Below are positions 16,501 to 24,690 of a stretch of 64,000 nt of DNA, piece after piece. The DNA lies in the NCBI RefSeq assembly GCF_002811475.1, contig NZ_NPDL01000002.1:62001-126000 (forward strand). The letters run 5' to 3'. The translations under genes were made by a program, and so were the position numbers. Source of the stretch: Leptospira hartskeerlii. Its GTDB lineage: Bacteria; Spirochaetota; Leptospiria; Leptospirales; Leptospiraceae. Below the pieces are notes generated by a model that was given only the letters and a program-made list of their open reading frames with translations, searched no databases and was not told the DNA's origin. Within the stretch, counting starts at the first letter, position 1. Each line of letters begins with the position of its first letter.

Positions 16501-19365
16501 GCTGGTTACGGAGTTATAACTTGCAGAAATCTGAGTGCTTCCTTCTTGGAGAGCGGTCAATTTACCGTTTGTTCCTGAAGTATTGCTAACAGTCGCCTTG
16601 GTTTGATCGAAAGAACTCCATGTCACCTGAGTTGTCAGATCAGAAGTGGAACTGTCTGTATAATGTCCCGTTGCCGTGAAGTTTTGAGTGCGTCCTTTCG
16701 CAATACTCAAAGTTGGAGAAGGAGCGATCGTAATGCTGGTAAGAGCCGCAGCAGTCACAGTCAATACGCTTGCAGGAGAAGTTACAGATCCCAGAGTTGC
16801 TGTGATATTTGTAGTTCCAGTTGCAAGAGTAGTTGCAAGACCATTACTTCCTCCCGCATTGCTGATAGTAGCTTTACTTGTGCTGGAAGAAGCCCAGGTA
16901 ACCGAAGTAGTCAGATCCTGAGTGCTTGCATCGGTATATGTTCCTGTAGCAGTAAAGTTCTGAGTAAGTCCTTTTGCGACACTTGGATTTGTAGGATCCA
17001 CTTGGATAGAAACCAAAGTTGCAGCAGTTACAGTCAGATTTGCATTTCCACTGATACTTCCCAACGTAGCAGAAATATTAGATATTCCTAAAGAACCATT
17101 ATTTGGAGAAGTTAGTGTCTTTTTAGGCGCAGCAGTTAAAACTCCCAATTGGATGATAGAAGTTTGAGAACTGTTCCAAACCACTTGGTCCGTAATATCT
17201 GAAGTAGTCCCATCAGAATAAGTCCCTGTAGCTTCCGCAAGGGTAGAAGTTCCCTTGGCGATCGAAGAATCCGTAATATGGACTTCAATCGAATCTAACG
17301 CAGCGGAAGTTACCGTAAATGTGATCGAGTTGGATACCGATCCTAAGGTTGCTGTAATTGTTGCAGTTCCAACTGAAACACCTGTGGCTTTTCCTTTAGT
17401 TCCATTTACGTTACTTACGCCGACTGTGGAATTATTGGAGCTTGACCAAGTAACTGAAGTAGTCAGATCCTGAGTGGAATTATCAGAGTAAGTTCCAGTT
17501 GCACTTAAATTTTCCGATCTTCCTTTTGCAACACTTGGATTAGAAGGTGTGATCGTGATCGATTGTAAAACCGCGGCGGTCACCGTCAGCGTGGTAGAAG
17601 GAGAAGTAATTGTCCCTAAAGTTGCAGTGATATTTGTAGTTCCGATTGCGGCAGCTGTCGCCTTTCCTTCCGTTCCGGCGGCGTTACTAATAGTCGCTTT
17701 ACTCGTATCGGAAGAAGCCCAGGTAACGGATGCGGTTAAGTTTTGAGTAGAACTGTCTGTATAAGTTCCTGTAGCAGTAAAGTCTTTGGTTAAACCTTTT
17801 GCTACACTTGGATTTGTAGGAGTTACTGCAATGGAAACTAATTTTGCAGCAGTTACAGTGATATCCACAGTGCCGCTAATACTTCCGGAAGTTGCAGTGA
17901 TTGTAGAAGTTCCGAGTGATCCGCTATTCGGAGAATTTACCTGCTTTTTAGGAGTAGCAGTTAATGTTCCTAATTGAATAACCGAAGTCAGTGAACTGCT
18001 CCAAGAAACTGAACCGGTAATATTTTGAGAGGAACCGTCAGAATAAACTCCAGTCGCTAATATTGTAGTGCTTGTTCCTTTTGCGATAGAGGAATCATCA
18101 GCAGTTAATTGGATGGACTCTAAAACAGCGGCAGTTACCGAGAAGGATACAGTTTCTTCTATTCCTCCAATCCCTGCAGTGACGTCTATTGTTCCGACAT
18201 TAATACCGGAAGCTCTACCTTCAAAGCCGGAACCGTTATCCACAGTTACGATAGAATTATCTTCGCTAGACCAGGTCACCTGGTCTGTGATGTTTTCATT
18301 ATGCCCATCGGAGAAAATACCTGTAGCAACCAGATTTAAAGTTCTTCCTTTAGGAGTGCTTGGGCTAGAAGGAGTGATAGAAATACTTTCTAATACTGCC
18401 GCAGTAACTGTAACATCAGTGTTTCCTGATATAGAATTCAGAGTAGCGGTAATGGTAGAAGTTCCCATATCTTCCGTGGATAAAAATCCTCTGGAACCTG
18501 CAGTATTGCTGATTGTAGCAACTATCGTATCCGAAGAATTCCAAGTTACGGAATTTGTAATGTCTTGGTTTGAATTATCCGTATAAGTTCCAGTCGCCGT
18601 GTACTGTTGGTTTTTTCCCAATGCTAAAGATTTATTGGTAGGAGTTACTGCGATAGAAACTAAAGCAGCTGAACTAACAGTTAGAGATAAATTAGTGGCG
18701 TTGAATGAATTATAAGAAGCTCTGATCGAAGTAGTCCCTGCATCTATTGCGGTTACAAGTCCTGTAGAATCTATTGTAGCTATAGCGGAACTTCCTGTAC
18801 TCCATGTAGCATTCGGATCGTTTGTTAGATCTTGGTTAGAACCATCCGCAAAGTTACCGGTCAAGGTACACTGTCTAGTGATCCCTTTAGGTAAATTATC
18901 CGTTTGGTTTATACACGAAATGGAAATTGAGCTCAAAGGAGCTGAAGTCACTGAAAGAGAAATTTGGGCAGTTTTATTTTCGTAAGCGATGCTGATATCT
19001 GCAGTTCCCACTCCGGTTCCTGTGGCTTGCCCGCCGGCAGACATAGAAATGATGCTGGAATTGCTAGAACTCCATACAGCGTCCGCAGTAATATCTTTAT
19101 GAGTTCCGTTCGAATACGCAGCGGTCGCCACCAAGGACATGCTTGTAGTTTTTGCAAAACTGGAATTCGGAGAAGAGATCTCCACTCTACTTAACGTAGG
19201 AGTTCCTCCGCCAGGAAGAAAGAATAATCCTCCACCGCCTTTTTTCCCTGCCGCGAGCCCAACAGCTCCAGTTAATAAAGGCCAGGCAACGCATCCTTGG
19301 AAAAGAATGAAGGAACACACCAGTGCTGTGCAGAATTTTTGAGTGGGGTTGATTCTGGAGCTCAT
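13573..19365 (-). CDS. Giant surface lipoprotein with 12 bacterial Ig-like (Big_2) repeats
   Basis: A 1930-residue predicted outer-membrane lipoprotein. The signal peptide ends in LFQGC (Cys25), followed by a Gly-rich linker. Residues about 58-1140 are twelve Big_2 domains of about 90 residues, each with a pattern like L-x-S-I-x-V-T-P-T-N, K-G-x-T, A-T-G-x-Y-S-D and V-T-W-x-S-S. Next is one Ig-like/SbsA-type domain (TAPTVSNVVSLSPTTVRVTF), then about 700 residues rich in Asn/Ser/Gly with paired Cys that may form a beta-propeller. Big_2 lipoproteins of Leptospira include the adhesins LigA/LigB, but the C-terminal half here is different, so this is not Lig. It heads a coupled operon; a 16-bp palindrome lies 115 bp upstream. 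Confidence 0.9.
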   Translation of the reverse strand: MSSRINPTQKFCTALVCSFILFQGCVAWPLLTGAVGLAAGKKGGGGLFFLPGGGTPTLSRVEISSPNSSFAKTTSMSLVATAAYSNGTHKDITADAVWSSSNSSIISMSAGGQATGTGVGTADISIAYENKTAQISLSVTSAPLSSISISCINQTDNLPKGITRQCTLTGNFADGSNQDLTNDPNATWSTGSSAIATIDSTGLVTAIDAGTTSIRASYNSFNATNLSLTVSSAALVSIAVTPTNKSLALGKNQQYTATGTYTDNSNQDITNSVTWNSSDTIVATISNTAGSRGFLSTEDMGTSTITATLNSISGNTDVTVTAAVLESISITPSSPSTPKGRTLNLVATGIFSDGHNENITDQVTWSSEDNSIVTVDNGSGFEGRASGINVGTIDVTAGIGGIEETVSFSVTAAVLESIQLTADDSSIAKGTSTTILATGVYSDGSSQNITGSVSWSSSLTSVIQLGTLTATPKKQVNSPNSGSLGTSTITATSGSISGTVDITVTAAKLVSIAVTPTNPSVAKGLTKDFTATGTYTDSSTQNLTASVTWASSDTSKATISNAAGTEGKATAAAIGTTNITATLGTITSPSTTLTVTAAVLQSITITPSNPSVAKGRSENLSATGTYSDNSTQDLTTSVTWSSSNNSTVGVSNVNGTKGKATGVSVGTATITATLGSVSNSITFTVTSAALDSIEVHITDSSIAKGTSTLAEATGTYSDGTTSDITDQVVWNSSQTSIIQLGVLTAAPKKTLTSPNNGSLGISNISATLGSISGNANLTVTAATLVSIQVDPTNPSVAKGLTQNFTATGTYTDASTQDLTTSVTWASSSTSKATISNAGGSNGLATTLATGTTNITATLGSVTSPASVLTVTAAALTSITIAPSPTLSIAKGRTQNFTATGHYTDSSTSDLTTQVTWSSFDQTKATVSNTSGTNGKLTALQEGSTQISASYNSVTSTDTAVTVTAAALDSISITPTNSSLAKGYTTPFTANGVYSDATTLDITAQVTWASSNTSSSTISNSSGNEGVATAVAVGTSTISATLGSVSSSTNFTVTAAVLVSISVSPTNSNVYTTQTKDFTATGTYSDSTTQNLTTSVTWASSDTGKATISNASGTEGKATGVAAGTITISATSGSVSGNTQLTVVFLDTTAPTVSNVVSLSPTTVRVTFSESVNSTQATTAANYKLALTSAVSGSCSDNSNFSSASNISVSSVSGSGAIYTLTLASSQNSGTNYTVIVNKSGIQDLSGSPNNLGCANYGDFVGQEQLKVSSASCASTSTVIINFSKPIKSGNNVGNSAECSSTAECANRYSFVGTTDLGTINSAKILDGVVCGGATADSAKVCVTHSLLQTGAQYTIIAANNVNGDGFDNTSWGSIRDSGDSENIQSSPRDRASFLGCGTSPVNFEDGPISIDPNGSTFGYLADFNSKIYTGPNNVGNGALRFAYDGSGPESVQFSFVKDTNGQNSDTSNVSSNSATTRENSIAVPPYVTLGHSGCTQNDATLANGCGPDNESGRGIFTTGSLVSNPYIFIAAARTVPSGSNYNFDYIYYSNDTSTNLNYKYIDMGSITGTVTAGTSSIAVLNDRVFPGFAKPSNDGTGTGGGLNAPDFGFITFNSSDSGSTGNCTAGSNCDAYDGTNGRRIRIDYMPFFGGPSAGGNGSINNSPNWGYYIGVDSSIVFKDRIYAANGGLHAVGHNGSIIRSNSSSPINACSSKNNCSDWTEVGPRTNQKWHNSTTNNWFSLELAKFYDLIPADRAFAQFAEYNDKLYVTRTICIQGTQASGIRTTAGTVTGCTDGTDTNRRAQLWKCDPTLTSTSTECDSGDWTVVGDDGNGITNFGDSTNKTITMVAKNGSYLYVGFDNPNGIRIYRTNTTNPGSASNVWTLVANGGLTDSTNVQQIFSSVSVNTGGVYYLYVSVGKNNTPVRVYRQQNL
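15950..19194 (-). repeat. Coding tandem repeat: 12 Big_2 domains of about 270 bp
   Basis: The repeat unit is about 90 codons. Domains fall into a higher-order order of three types: one beginning L-V-S-I (3, 6, 9, 12), one with K-G-R (4, 7, 10), and one with I-A-K-G-T-S-T plus an insertion rich in P-K-K (5 and 8). The copies are diverged at DNA level, so the array is old and not recently expanded. Confidence 0.85.
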
Positions 19366-19832
19366 ATATATCTCTTTTGGTTCGACAGACGCTATAGATT
19401 CTACTATCGACCTAATTCTATCGGACGATACTTATCTAACGACTATTTCAAGAAAAAATAAATAATATGGTCTAGTTTTGTAAGTAATTACTTACACCAA
19501 CCAAAGATGTAGCCTCTGGACTTTAAAAAGTGCAGAACTTGTTTTAGTTTCTAAAAAATATCACTTGAGTGGGTAAAAACTATTCAATTCTATTTGCTTT
19601 ATGGGATGCTTACTCAGAAAAAATAGAAAATCCGACTAACAACTCTAAAATATAAATCAAATATAAGTAAGTAAATATACGATTACATTTGGCGACTTAA
19701 GGCGGAGCATATCTGTACCTTTTTCAAGTTAATTTACTAAACTCTTTGACTCGAATTTTACACGGATACAAATATTGTTTCTTTGTGTACGATTTTATAA
19801 TATGATTTAGAGACAGAATATTGAGAAGAATG
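19366..19832. other. 467-bp AT-rich intergenic region
   Basis: No coding frame is supported. It must contain the promoter of the Big_2 lipoprotein operon. The main feature is the palindrome at 19480..19495. A related GTAAGTAA half occurs near 19668, and several T-rich or A-rich runs are present. Confidence 0.6.
19480..19495. promoter_or_regulatory. 16-bp perfect palindrome upstream of the Big_2 operon
   Basis: GTAAGTAATTACTTAC is its own reverse complement. It lies 115 bp before the start codon of the Big_2 lipoprotein, where a dimeric repressor or activator could bind next to weak -35/-10-like sequences (TTACAA, TATTTT) on the minus strand. A similar sequence, ACTTAATTACTTAC, lies at 34384-34397 between galK and pgi. 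Confidence 0.4.
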
Positions 19833-21323
19833 TCACCTAACGTCCGGAAGGATCCAATCTTTGTGAAAAAAATCGTCCTTCACCTTCATTAGATCTCGAT
19901 TCGGGTCTATGAATGGAAGGCTTTTTTTACCGTTTAAAGAAACCCTTACTTCTGCATATACTGCGGTGTCGTCACCTGATCTTTTCTTTTCTTTCTCTCC
20001 CAAGAAATGAGCAAATTGTAGGATTAGATCGGGCTGGGTGCTCATCATCGTTTTTTGCACTTCGTTCAGATAAGACTCAGGCAAAACATATTGGATCTCT
20101 CCGGTCCGCAGATTAACCACTTGGAAACTTGCGATACCGTTCTTTTGGATGAGCATAATATGCCATGCAAATCTAAAGCCTTGTTTGGTCCATAAATGGT
20201 TCCCAGGATATAAAAAATGCCTGAGAGGAAAAAGAATCTGGATCAAAACATATAAGGAAACTGCCCAAATTCCGAATTTGGAAGAAAAAAGAGAAACGAA
20301 CTCACTTAGTTTGATTTCGATACTTCTTCCCCATATATTCGGTTTTTCTAAAGCACGTAAAAGTATGAGCAAAATTTTTGCGGAAAGAAAGCGGAAAGTG
20401 ACGGGAAGTTTATTCCAAGCCGTTTTGAATAAATTCCTTAGCTCTCCATAAGGGAAAATCCCCCTTCTTTTTAAAAATCCTCTAGCTTTAATCGGCCAAT
20501 CCGGAGGGAAAAATAATAAAGCTGAGAAGATCATGATCCAAGGAAACATTCCGATCGGAAAAAGCCTCCACGTGAGAATATGAAAGATCAGAACGAAACT
20601 GTAAGCCCAAGGTCTTAAGTTTTTTTTCAAAAGACAGAATGGAACGAGCAGATCGAAAAATAATCCGACATAACTGAAAATATAACCTGCAATCGGATAA
20701 GAAAAAAATCCTCCGATTACAGGAAAGTCGGTATCTCGCACTAGCCAGATCCTAAGAGGTTGAGCAGAAAATAACCAGTCCGGAACTAACTTTGCCAAAC
20801 CTCCGAAAAAATAAACGCATCCAATTTGGAATCGAAGGATCCATAGGGACCAATTCGGGATTTTAGGTATGGTCCATCTTCCGTTTCGATAGGCCTCTAA
20901 AAAATGTGACAAAGAAAAACAACGATCTGCAGGGATCCAAAACAAAAGAAAGAGTAACAGGAAGACTAAATAATAGTGATCCAGGTAAGCAGAAACATCT
21001 ATAAGATTAAAATATGTAAATCCTAACCAATAAGCAAAAATAGAGGTCCTATATAAAATTCCCAGGGAAATAAATAGGGAAGTAATACATAATATTATGA
21101 AAACAAAATATAGAAAAGGAGAAGGCAGGGCTCCCACCCAGGAGAAGCCGAAATGTTTGAAATGAAAACCAGGCTCTAAAAAATATTTTTGTACCCAGCC
21201 GTAATGAAGATAACGAGCTGAGATAAAAAATAGAAGAATGCCGAACCCGAATCTGAAAAATCCTAAGGACCAAGCCGGAGATTGTTCGAATAGTTCGGAC
21301 TTATACCGATTCCAGAGGGACAA
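19833..21323 (-). CDS. Vitamin K-dependent gamma-carboxylase-like (HTTM) membrane protein
   Basis: A 496-residue protein with an N-terminal horizontally transferred transmembrane domain (about eight segments, residues 15-320) and a soluble C-terminal part, the architecture of vitamin K-dependent gamma-glutamyl carboxylase. FFGGLAKLVPDWLF aligns with the region around the active-site Lys218 of the human enzyme (AGVKKLDADW), so that Lys appears retained while the preceding Lys is Ala. A Leptospira homologue has been reported to keep altered vitamin K-related activity and to be acquired by transfer; a role other than protein carboxylation was proposed. The start is TTG with AAGGA 8 bases upstream. 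It is 19 bp downstream of dprA, likely cotranscribed. Confidence 0.88.
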   Translation of the reverse strand: MSLWNRYKSELFEQSPAWSLGFFRFGFGILLFFISARYLHYGWVQKYFLEPGFHFKHFGFSWVGALPSPFLYFVFIILCITSLFISLGILYRTSIFAYWLGFTYFNLIDVSAYLDHYYLVFLLLFLLFWIPADRCFSLSHFLEAYRNGRWTIPKIPNWSLWILRFQIGCVYFFGGLAKLVPDWLFSAQPLRIWLVRDTDFPVIGGFFSYPIAGYIFSYVGLFFDLLVPFCLLKKNLRPWAYSFVLIFHILTWRLFPIGMFPWIMIFSALLFFPPDWPIKARGFLKRRGIFPYGELRNLFKTAWNKLPVTFRFLSAKILLILLRALEKPNIWGRSIEIKLSEFVSLFSSKFGIWAVSLYVLIQILFPLRHFLYPGNHLWTKQGFRFAWHIMLIQKNGIASFQVVNLRTGEIQYVLPESYLNEVQKTMMSTQPDLILQFAHFLGEKEKKRSGDDTAVYAEVRVSLNGKKSLPFIDPNRDLMKVKDDFFHKDWILPDVR

Positions 21324-21342
21324 GTTTGATTCCTTTTACTAT

Positions 21343-22299
21343 TTATTGAACAGATCGAATGAAACCGTTTCCTATATCGATCCAATTACCATTCAATTTG
21401 TTTTTTCCCAATCGAGCAAGCATTCCGGGAACTTCTTCGAAGGAAGAAGGGAGAATTTCCTCCAAATGAAAAATTTTCTCTCCTTCTTTTTGATAATTAT
21501 CAAACGAAATAGGAGAAGCTCCTTCAAAGAGTAATTTTTTCCCTCCTTGGTTCTGAGTCTGCAATGGATGATCAAAAACAAAAACATCTCTATCTTGAGA
21601 GATTGCATTAGATGCAGAAGATAACGCTCCGCTTTTAGAAGGAGCTTCCATTACTAAGAGGGAAGGTGAAATGCCGGTGATAATCCTATTCCTTTTTGGG
21701 AATGCATATTTTCTGACTTCAAAACCGGGAGGACATTCAGTGATCACTAAACCATTGATAGAAGATTTCATTCTTTTGTATAAATTCCTGTTTTCGTAAG
21801 GATATTCTTTTTCCGGGCCTGTGCCCATGACTCCTATCACGGGAATTTCTTGGTCCAGGGCTTGCGACATTGCTGCCTTATCCACTCCTAAAGCTAAACC
21901 GGAAATAATACCGTCCAGCCCAAGAGAATTTACAAGATCCGGAATTAATTTAGAATAATGTAATGTTACAGGAGAAACTTTCCTGGTCCCCACCACGGCC
22001 AGATAAGAAAGTTTTAGGAGCCCGATGTTGCCAAAACAGAATAAATTTGGTGGAGGGTCATAAATTTCTTTCAGGAGGCTCGGATATTCAGGATCGAAAT
22101 AAGAAACGATTTCCGCTCCCATCTTTTTTAAGGAAGATGAGTAATTTTTAGAATCGAATTTTGCTTTTTCTTTTAGATCTTTCGGGAGTATTTCTTTTAA
22201 TTTTTCCAGGACCTCTAATTCGGAGAGGCTCTGGGATAAAAATCTGGACCTGCTTAGAATTTTATAAAGGATCGGAGAAGAGAGAGAAAGAAAGTCCAT
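21343..22299 (-). CDS. dprA: DNA-processing protein DprA (Smf)
   Basis: DprA binds incoming single-stranded DNA and loads RecA. The 318-residue chain has the DprA Rossmann core: VVGTRKVSPVTLHYSK, SGLALGVDKAAMSQALD, VIGVMGTGPEKEYPYENR, then ECPPGFEVRKYAFPKRNRII and APSKSGALSSASNAISQDRD. The C-terminal winged helix of some DprA proteins is reduced or missing. The start ATG follows GGAGG. It sits between a lipoprotein gene (15 bp upstream) and the carboxylase-like gene (19 bp downstream) in one operon. In an organism with no demonstrated competence in its usual laboratory forms, dprA may serve recombination. Confidence 0.93.
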   Translation of the reverse strand: MDFLSLSSPILYKILSRSRFLSQSLSELEVLEKLKEILPKDLKEKAKFDSKNYSSSLKKMGAEIVSYFDPEYPSLLKEIYDPPPNLFCFGNIGLLKLSYLAVVGTRKVSPVTLHYSKLIPDLVNSLGLDGIISGLALGVDKAAMSQALDQEIPVIGVMGTGPEKEYPYENRNLYKRMKSSINGLVITECPPGFEVRKYAFPKRNRIITGISPSLLVMEAPSKSGALSSASNAISQDRDVFVFDHPLQTQNQGGKKLLFEGASPISFDNYQKEGEKIFHLEEILPSSFEEVPGMLARLGKNKLNGNWIDIGNGFIRSVQ

Positions 22300-22314
22300 A
22301 ACGGATCCTCCGTA

Positions 22315-23169
22315 TTAATTCTCGGAAGATCCCATTTTATTCAGATTATTAATTACGTTTTTATAAGATTCGTTCTCGTTCAGATCTTCTTTGATAAATC
22401 CGTCTTTTTTAAGACCTTCTATCGTATTTTTCAGATGTAGATAGATATCTTTCGCTTCTTGTGCCTTTCCGAATCTATACAAAAAATTCCCTTTTGCAAA
22501 TAACACTGGAACATTGCGAGGTTCTTTCTTTAAGATAGAATCCAAAAGTGTAAACGCTTTCTCTTGGTCTTGAAAACCGGCATTGATCCCTTCCCAAGAA
22601 GAATCCGCCATGGAGGAATCAAAATAGATCAAAGCCAATTGGTATGGAAATCTAGAATCTCTGTTGTCTTGTCTGGAAAGTGATTGGAAAATTTCGATAG
22701 CGATCTGCCTTCTTTTTGGTTCCCAACCTCTGTCCTTGGAAGCGTTTGCATAAGACAAAGCAGTTTCAAAAAGAAGCTGCTGGTCTATCGGCATTAAAAG
22801 TTGTGCTTTGTCGAAATATGGTAGAGAAGATTCGAAAAAATGAACGTCGGCGCCGATCACTTCTGTTTTTCCGGAACCTTCTTCTTGAATCGCTTTATTA
22901 TAATATTTGGATGCTAGATCGTAATCGCCGATCTTCATATATCCTTGCGCGATCTTCCAACTAAGAGCGCCAGCGGATCTGGTTTTGGAAGCCATTTCTC
23001 GGATTTTCTTCTCTAATTCAATGATCTCGGATTCGTCCATGTTCAAACGACGTTTCCAAGCTTCAAGATCCTCGACAGTCGGAGGTTTTGTATTCTTTCC
23101 TGAAAATTTACTTAGGTTCTTACAATCGGAAATCAGAAATACAAAAAGAAGAAGGAATATAGTCCTCAT
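22315..23169 (-). CDS. Lipoprotein with tetratricopeptide-like repeats
   Basis: A 284-residue predicted lipoprotein. The ATG at 23169 with GAGGTGGA upstream gives a short signal peptide with FLISDC (Cys16). The mature part is all-helical: a coiled segment at about 30-60 and then TPR-like helices (KIAQGYMKIGDYDLASKYYN, QLALIYFDSSMADSSWEG, VPVLFAKGNFLYRFGKAQEA). Such proteins act as scaffolds in envelope complexes; no partner is evident. It is the first gene of an operon with dprA. Confidence 0.82.
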   Translation of the reverse strand: MRTIFLLLFVFLISDCKNLSKFSGKNTKPPTVEDLEAWKRRLNMDESEIIELEKKIREMASKTRSAGALSWKIAQGYMKIGDYDLASKYYNKAIQEEGSGKTEVIGADVHFFESSLPYFDKAQLLMPIDQQLLFETALSYANASKDRGWEPKRRQIAIEIFQSLSRQDNRDSRFPYQLALIYFDSSMADSSWEGINAGFQDQEKAFTLLDSILKKEPRNVPVLFAKGNFLYRFGKAQEAKDIYLHLKNTIEGLKKDGFIKEDLNENESYKNVINNLNKMGSSEN

Positions 23170-23328
23170 TGATTCCACCTCGGGAAGAAAGCGTATTTGA
23201 AATACCATGTCCGAGAAGTGTACGAATGGTCCACGGAAAATCCTGAAAAAAGGATTTTTTTGAAAGGAAAAAAAGGAAGATCTAAAGAAAGGAAAGGGAG
23301 AAGTCCTGAAGCCTTCTCCCTTTGTAAA

Positions 23329-23676
23329 TTAAGCGTTGTCTCTGGAAATTCCAGCAATTACTAAAGCTCCACCTAAAAGACCCAGATCTTTCAAGGTATT
23401 GATAGTGGAGGACATATCTCCTTTAATTGCTCCAGGTAAGTGTAGAAGAACAATGTAAATTCCTAAAAGTACAGCTAATAGGATCATGGCGAGTTTGGTT
23501 TTTTTATTTATAAAAATGCTGACCGAAGCTGCGATCATAGCGGCTCCTGTTACATAGATCCAAATAACTCCGCCTGGAACCGGAACCATTCCGGCCATTT
23601 GGCTTCCGGCTACAAAATGGTTAATTCCAAAAAGTAGGAACGGGACAGCATACACATATTTCCCGATTGTTTGCAT
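23329..23676 (-). CDS. DoxX-like small membrane protein
   Basis: A 115-residue protein with four transmembrane segments (YVYAVPFLLFGINHFVAGSQ, WIYVTGAAMIAASVSIFI, LAMILLAVLLGIYIVLLHLP, LGLLGGALVIAG), the DoxX/SURF4-like arrangement. The HF pair in the first helix and the LP at the end of the third are family features. The function is unclear; some relatives link to thiol or quinone metabolism. The ATG at 23676 has GAGGAG 9 bases upstream, which rules out the longer frame from 23718. Confidence 0.85.
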   Translation of the reverse strand: MQTIGKYVYAVPFLLFGINHFVAGSQMAGMVPVPGGVIWIYVTGAAMIAASVSIFINKKTKLAMILLAVLLGIYIVLLHLPGAIKGDMSSTINTLKDLGLLGGALVIAGISRDNA

Positions 23677-23770
23677 AAATATTTTCTCCTCGAGTTTGAT
23701 CGAAAATTGCTTTCGCAAAGCGACCGTTAATTAGTATGGAAGATCCCGACTCACGCAAGGAGAAAATGGA

Positions 23771-24202
23771 TTGGATCTGGGAAAAAAGAATGATCTACCC
23801 CAAGGTTGGAGAATGGTCCTACCTGAAGATTTACAAACTCTGATCAAAATGGAAAAAACAGTTTTTGGAAATTCTTCCTGGTCGAATTATTCCATCCAAA
23901 GTCATATAGAAAATCATCCTGCTTGGATCAAAGAAGATACAGGCTATGTATTTTATATCGATCTCGTTGATTTTTCAGAATTGTTGCGGATAGGAATTCT
24001 TCCTGAGAAACGTAAAAAAGGAGAAGCAGGATCCATTCTAAAAACTCTATGCGATCTATTTCCTAAAACTATTTTAGAAGTTTCTAATTTGAATTCTTCG
24101 GCTATTTCCTTATATTCTAAATTAGGCTTTTTGGAATCGGGAAGGAGGAAGTCTTATTACGGCCCGGGAGAAGACGCGATCTTAATGGAGAAGTTCCGCT
24201 AA
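23771..24202 (+). CDS. GNAT N-acetyltransferase, RimI-like
   Basis: A 143-residue GNAT protein. The order of elements matches RimI-type protein N-terminal acetyltransferases: LPEDLQTLIKMEKTVFGNSSW, the acetyl-CoA loop region LPEKRKKGEAGSILKTL (a divergent Q/R-x-x-G-x-A loop), and the ending EVSNLNSSAISLYSKLGFLE followed by RRKSYYGPGEDAILMEK. The start is probably TTG at 23771, with AAGGAG upstream; an ATG at 23766 uses another frame and ends after 25 codons. The weak acetyl-CoA loop leaves the substrate uncertain. Its stop overlaps that of the convergent gene by 4 bases. Confidence 0.82.
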   Translation: MDLGKKNDLPQGWRMVLPEDLQTLIKMEKTVFGNSSWSNYSIQSHIENHPAWIKEDTGYVFYIDLVDFSELLRIGILPEKRKKGEAGSILKTLCDLFPKTILEVSNLNSSAISLYSKLGFLESGRRKSYYGPGEDAILMEKFR

Positions 24203-24690
24203 ATTGGAAACGACTTCTTGATCACTCGGATCTGCACCAATTGCTGATTAGAAAATAGAAAGTATAATTTCACTCTTAAGGGAAAAGGTTTTTTCCAAAA
24301 TCTGAATTCTTTCAGATTTACATACATTCCCAAATTAACTTCAATAAAACTACTCTCGGTTGGGATCCAATGGAATGCGTTGGATTGAACTGTTCCTTTT
24401 TTGGTGAATACCATGATATCCGAAACATATTCAGGGTCGTCAGGAAATTGCCCCTGGTGAAAGCCGACCAGGTCCAGTTTTTTTCTTTTGATATAATCCA
24501 TTACCTTTCTTTTGGAACTTCCGAGAGGCAATTCTTCCAATACTTCTCTCCTCAATAAGTAAGAAGAAGTTTCCAAATACGGTCTTTTTAGAATATATAA
24601 GAATATCGTAATAAATACGAATAAACCAACGATTGATTTGATCGCGATTTTATGAGAAGGTTTTAGTTTTTCTGTAAAAGTACCACGCAA
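24199..24690 (-). CDS. Hypothetical single-pass membrane protein
   Basis: I do not recognise this protein. One transmembrane helix ([15 protein letters not shown]) near the N-terminus is followed by about 125 residues of soluble domain containing [20 protein letters not shown], a pattern like small SmpA/OmlA-like or DUF4952-like folds. The frame is open back to an ATG at 24762 but then overlaps ispF by 100 bases; a TTG at 24690 cuts the overlap to 28 and was chosen, without a clear ribosome-binding site. Position suggests coupling to ispF translation. Confidence 0.6.
   Translation of the reverse strand: MRGTFTEKLKPSHKIAIKSIVGLFVFITIFLYILKRPYLETSSYLLRREVLEELPLGSSKRKVMDYIKRKKLDLVGFHQGQFPDDPEYVSDIMVFTKKGTVQSNAFHWIPTESSFIEVNLGMYVNLKEFRFWKKPFPLRVKLYFLFSNQQLVQIRVIKKSFPI

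Noticed and set aside
16603..17091. 162-codon plus-strand frame rich in Ser, Arg and Cys
   Set aside because: It is antisense to the Big_2 repeats and arises from their repeated codon pattern; similar antisense frames recur at 17255, 17549 and 18068.
15950..19194. CRISPR-like periodic repeats
   Set aside because: The period of about 270 bp is coding, diverged and in frame; no short identical repeats with spacers.
23766..23843. ATG-started 25-codon frame over the acetyltransferase start
   Set aside because: Out of frame with the GNAT domain and ends quickly; the TTG at 23771 keeps the domain frame with suitable spacing to AAGGAG.
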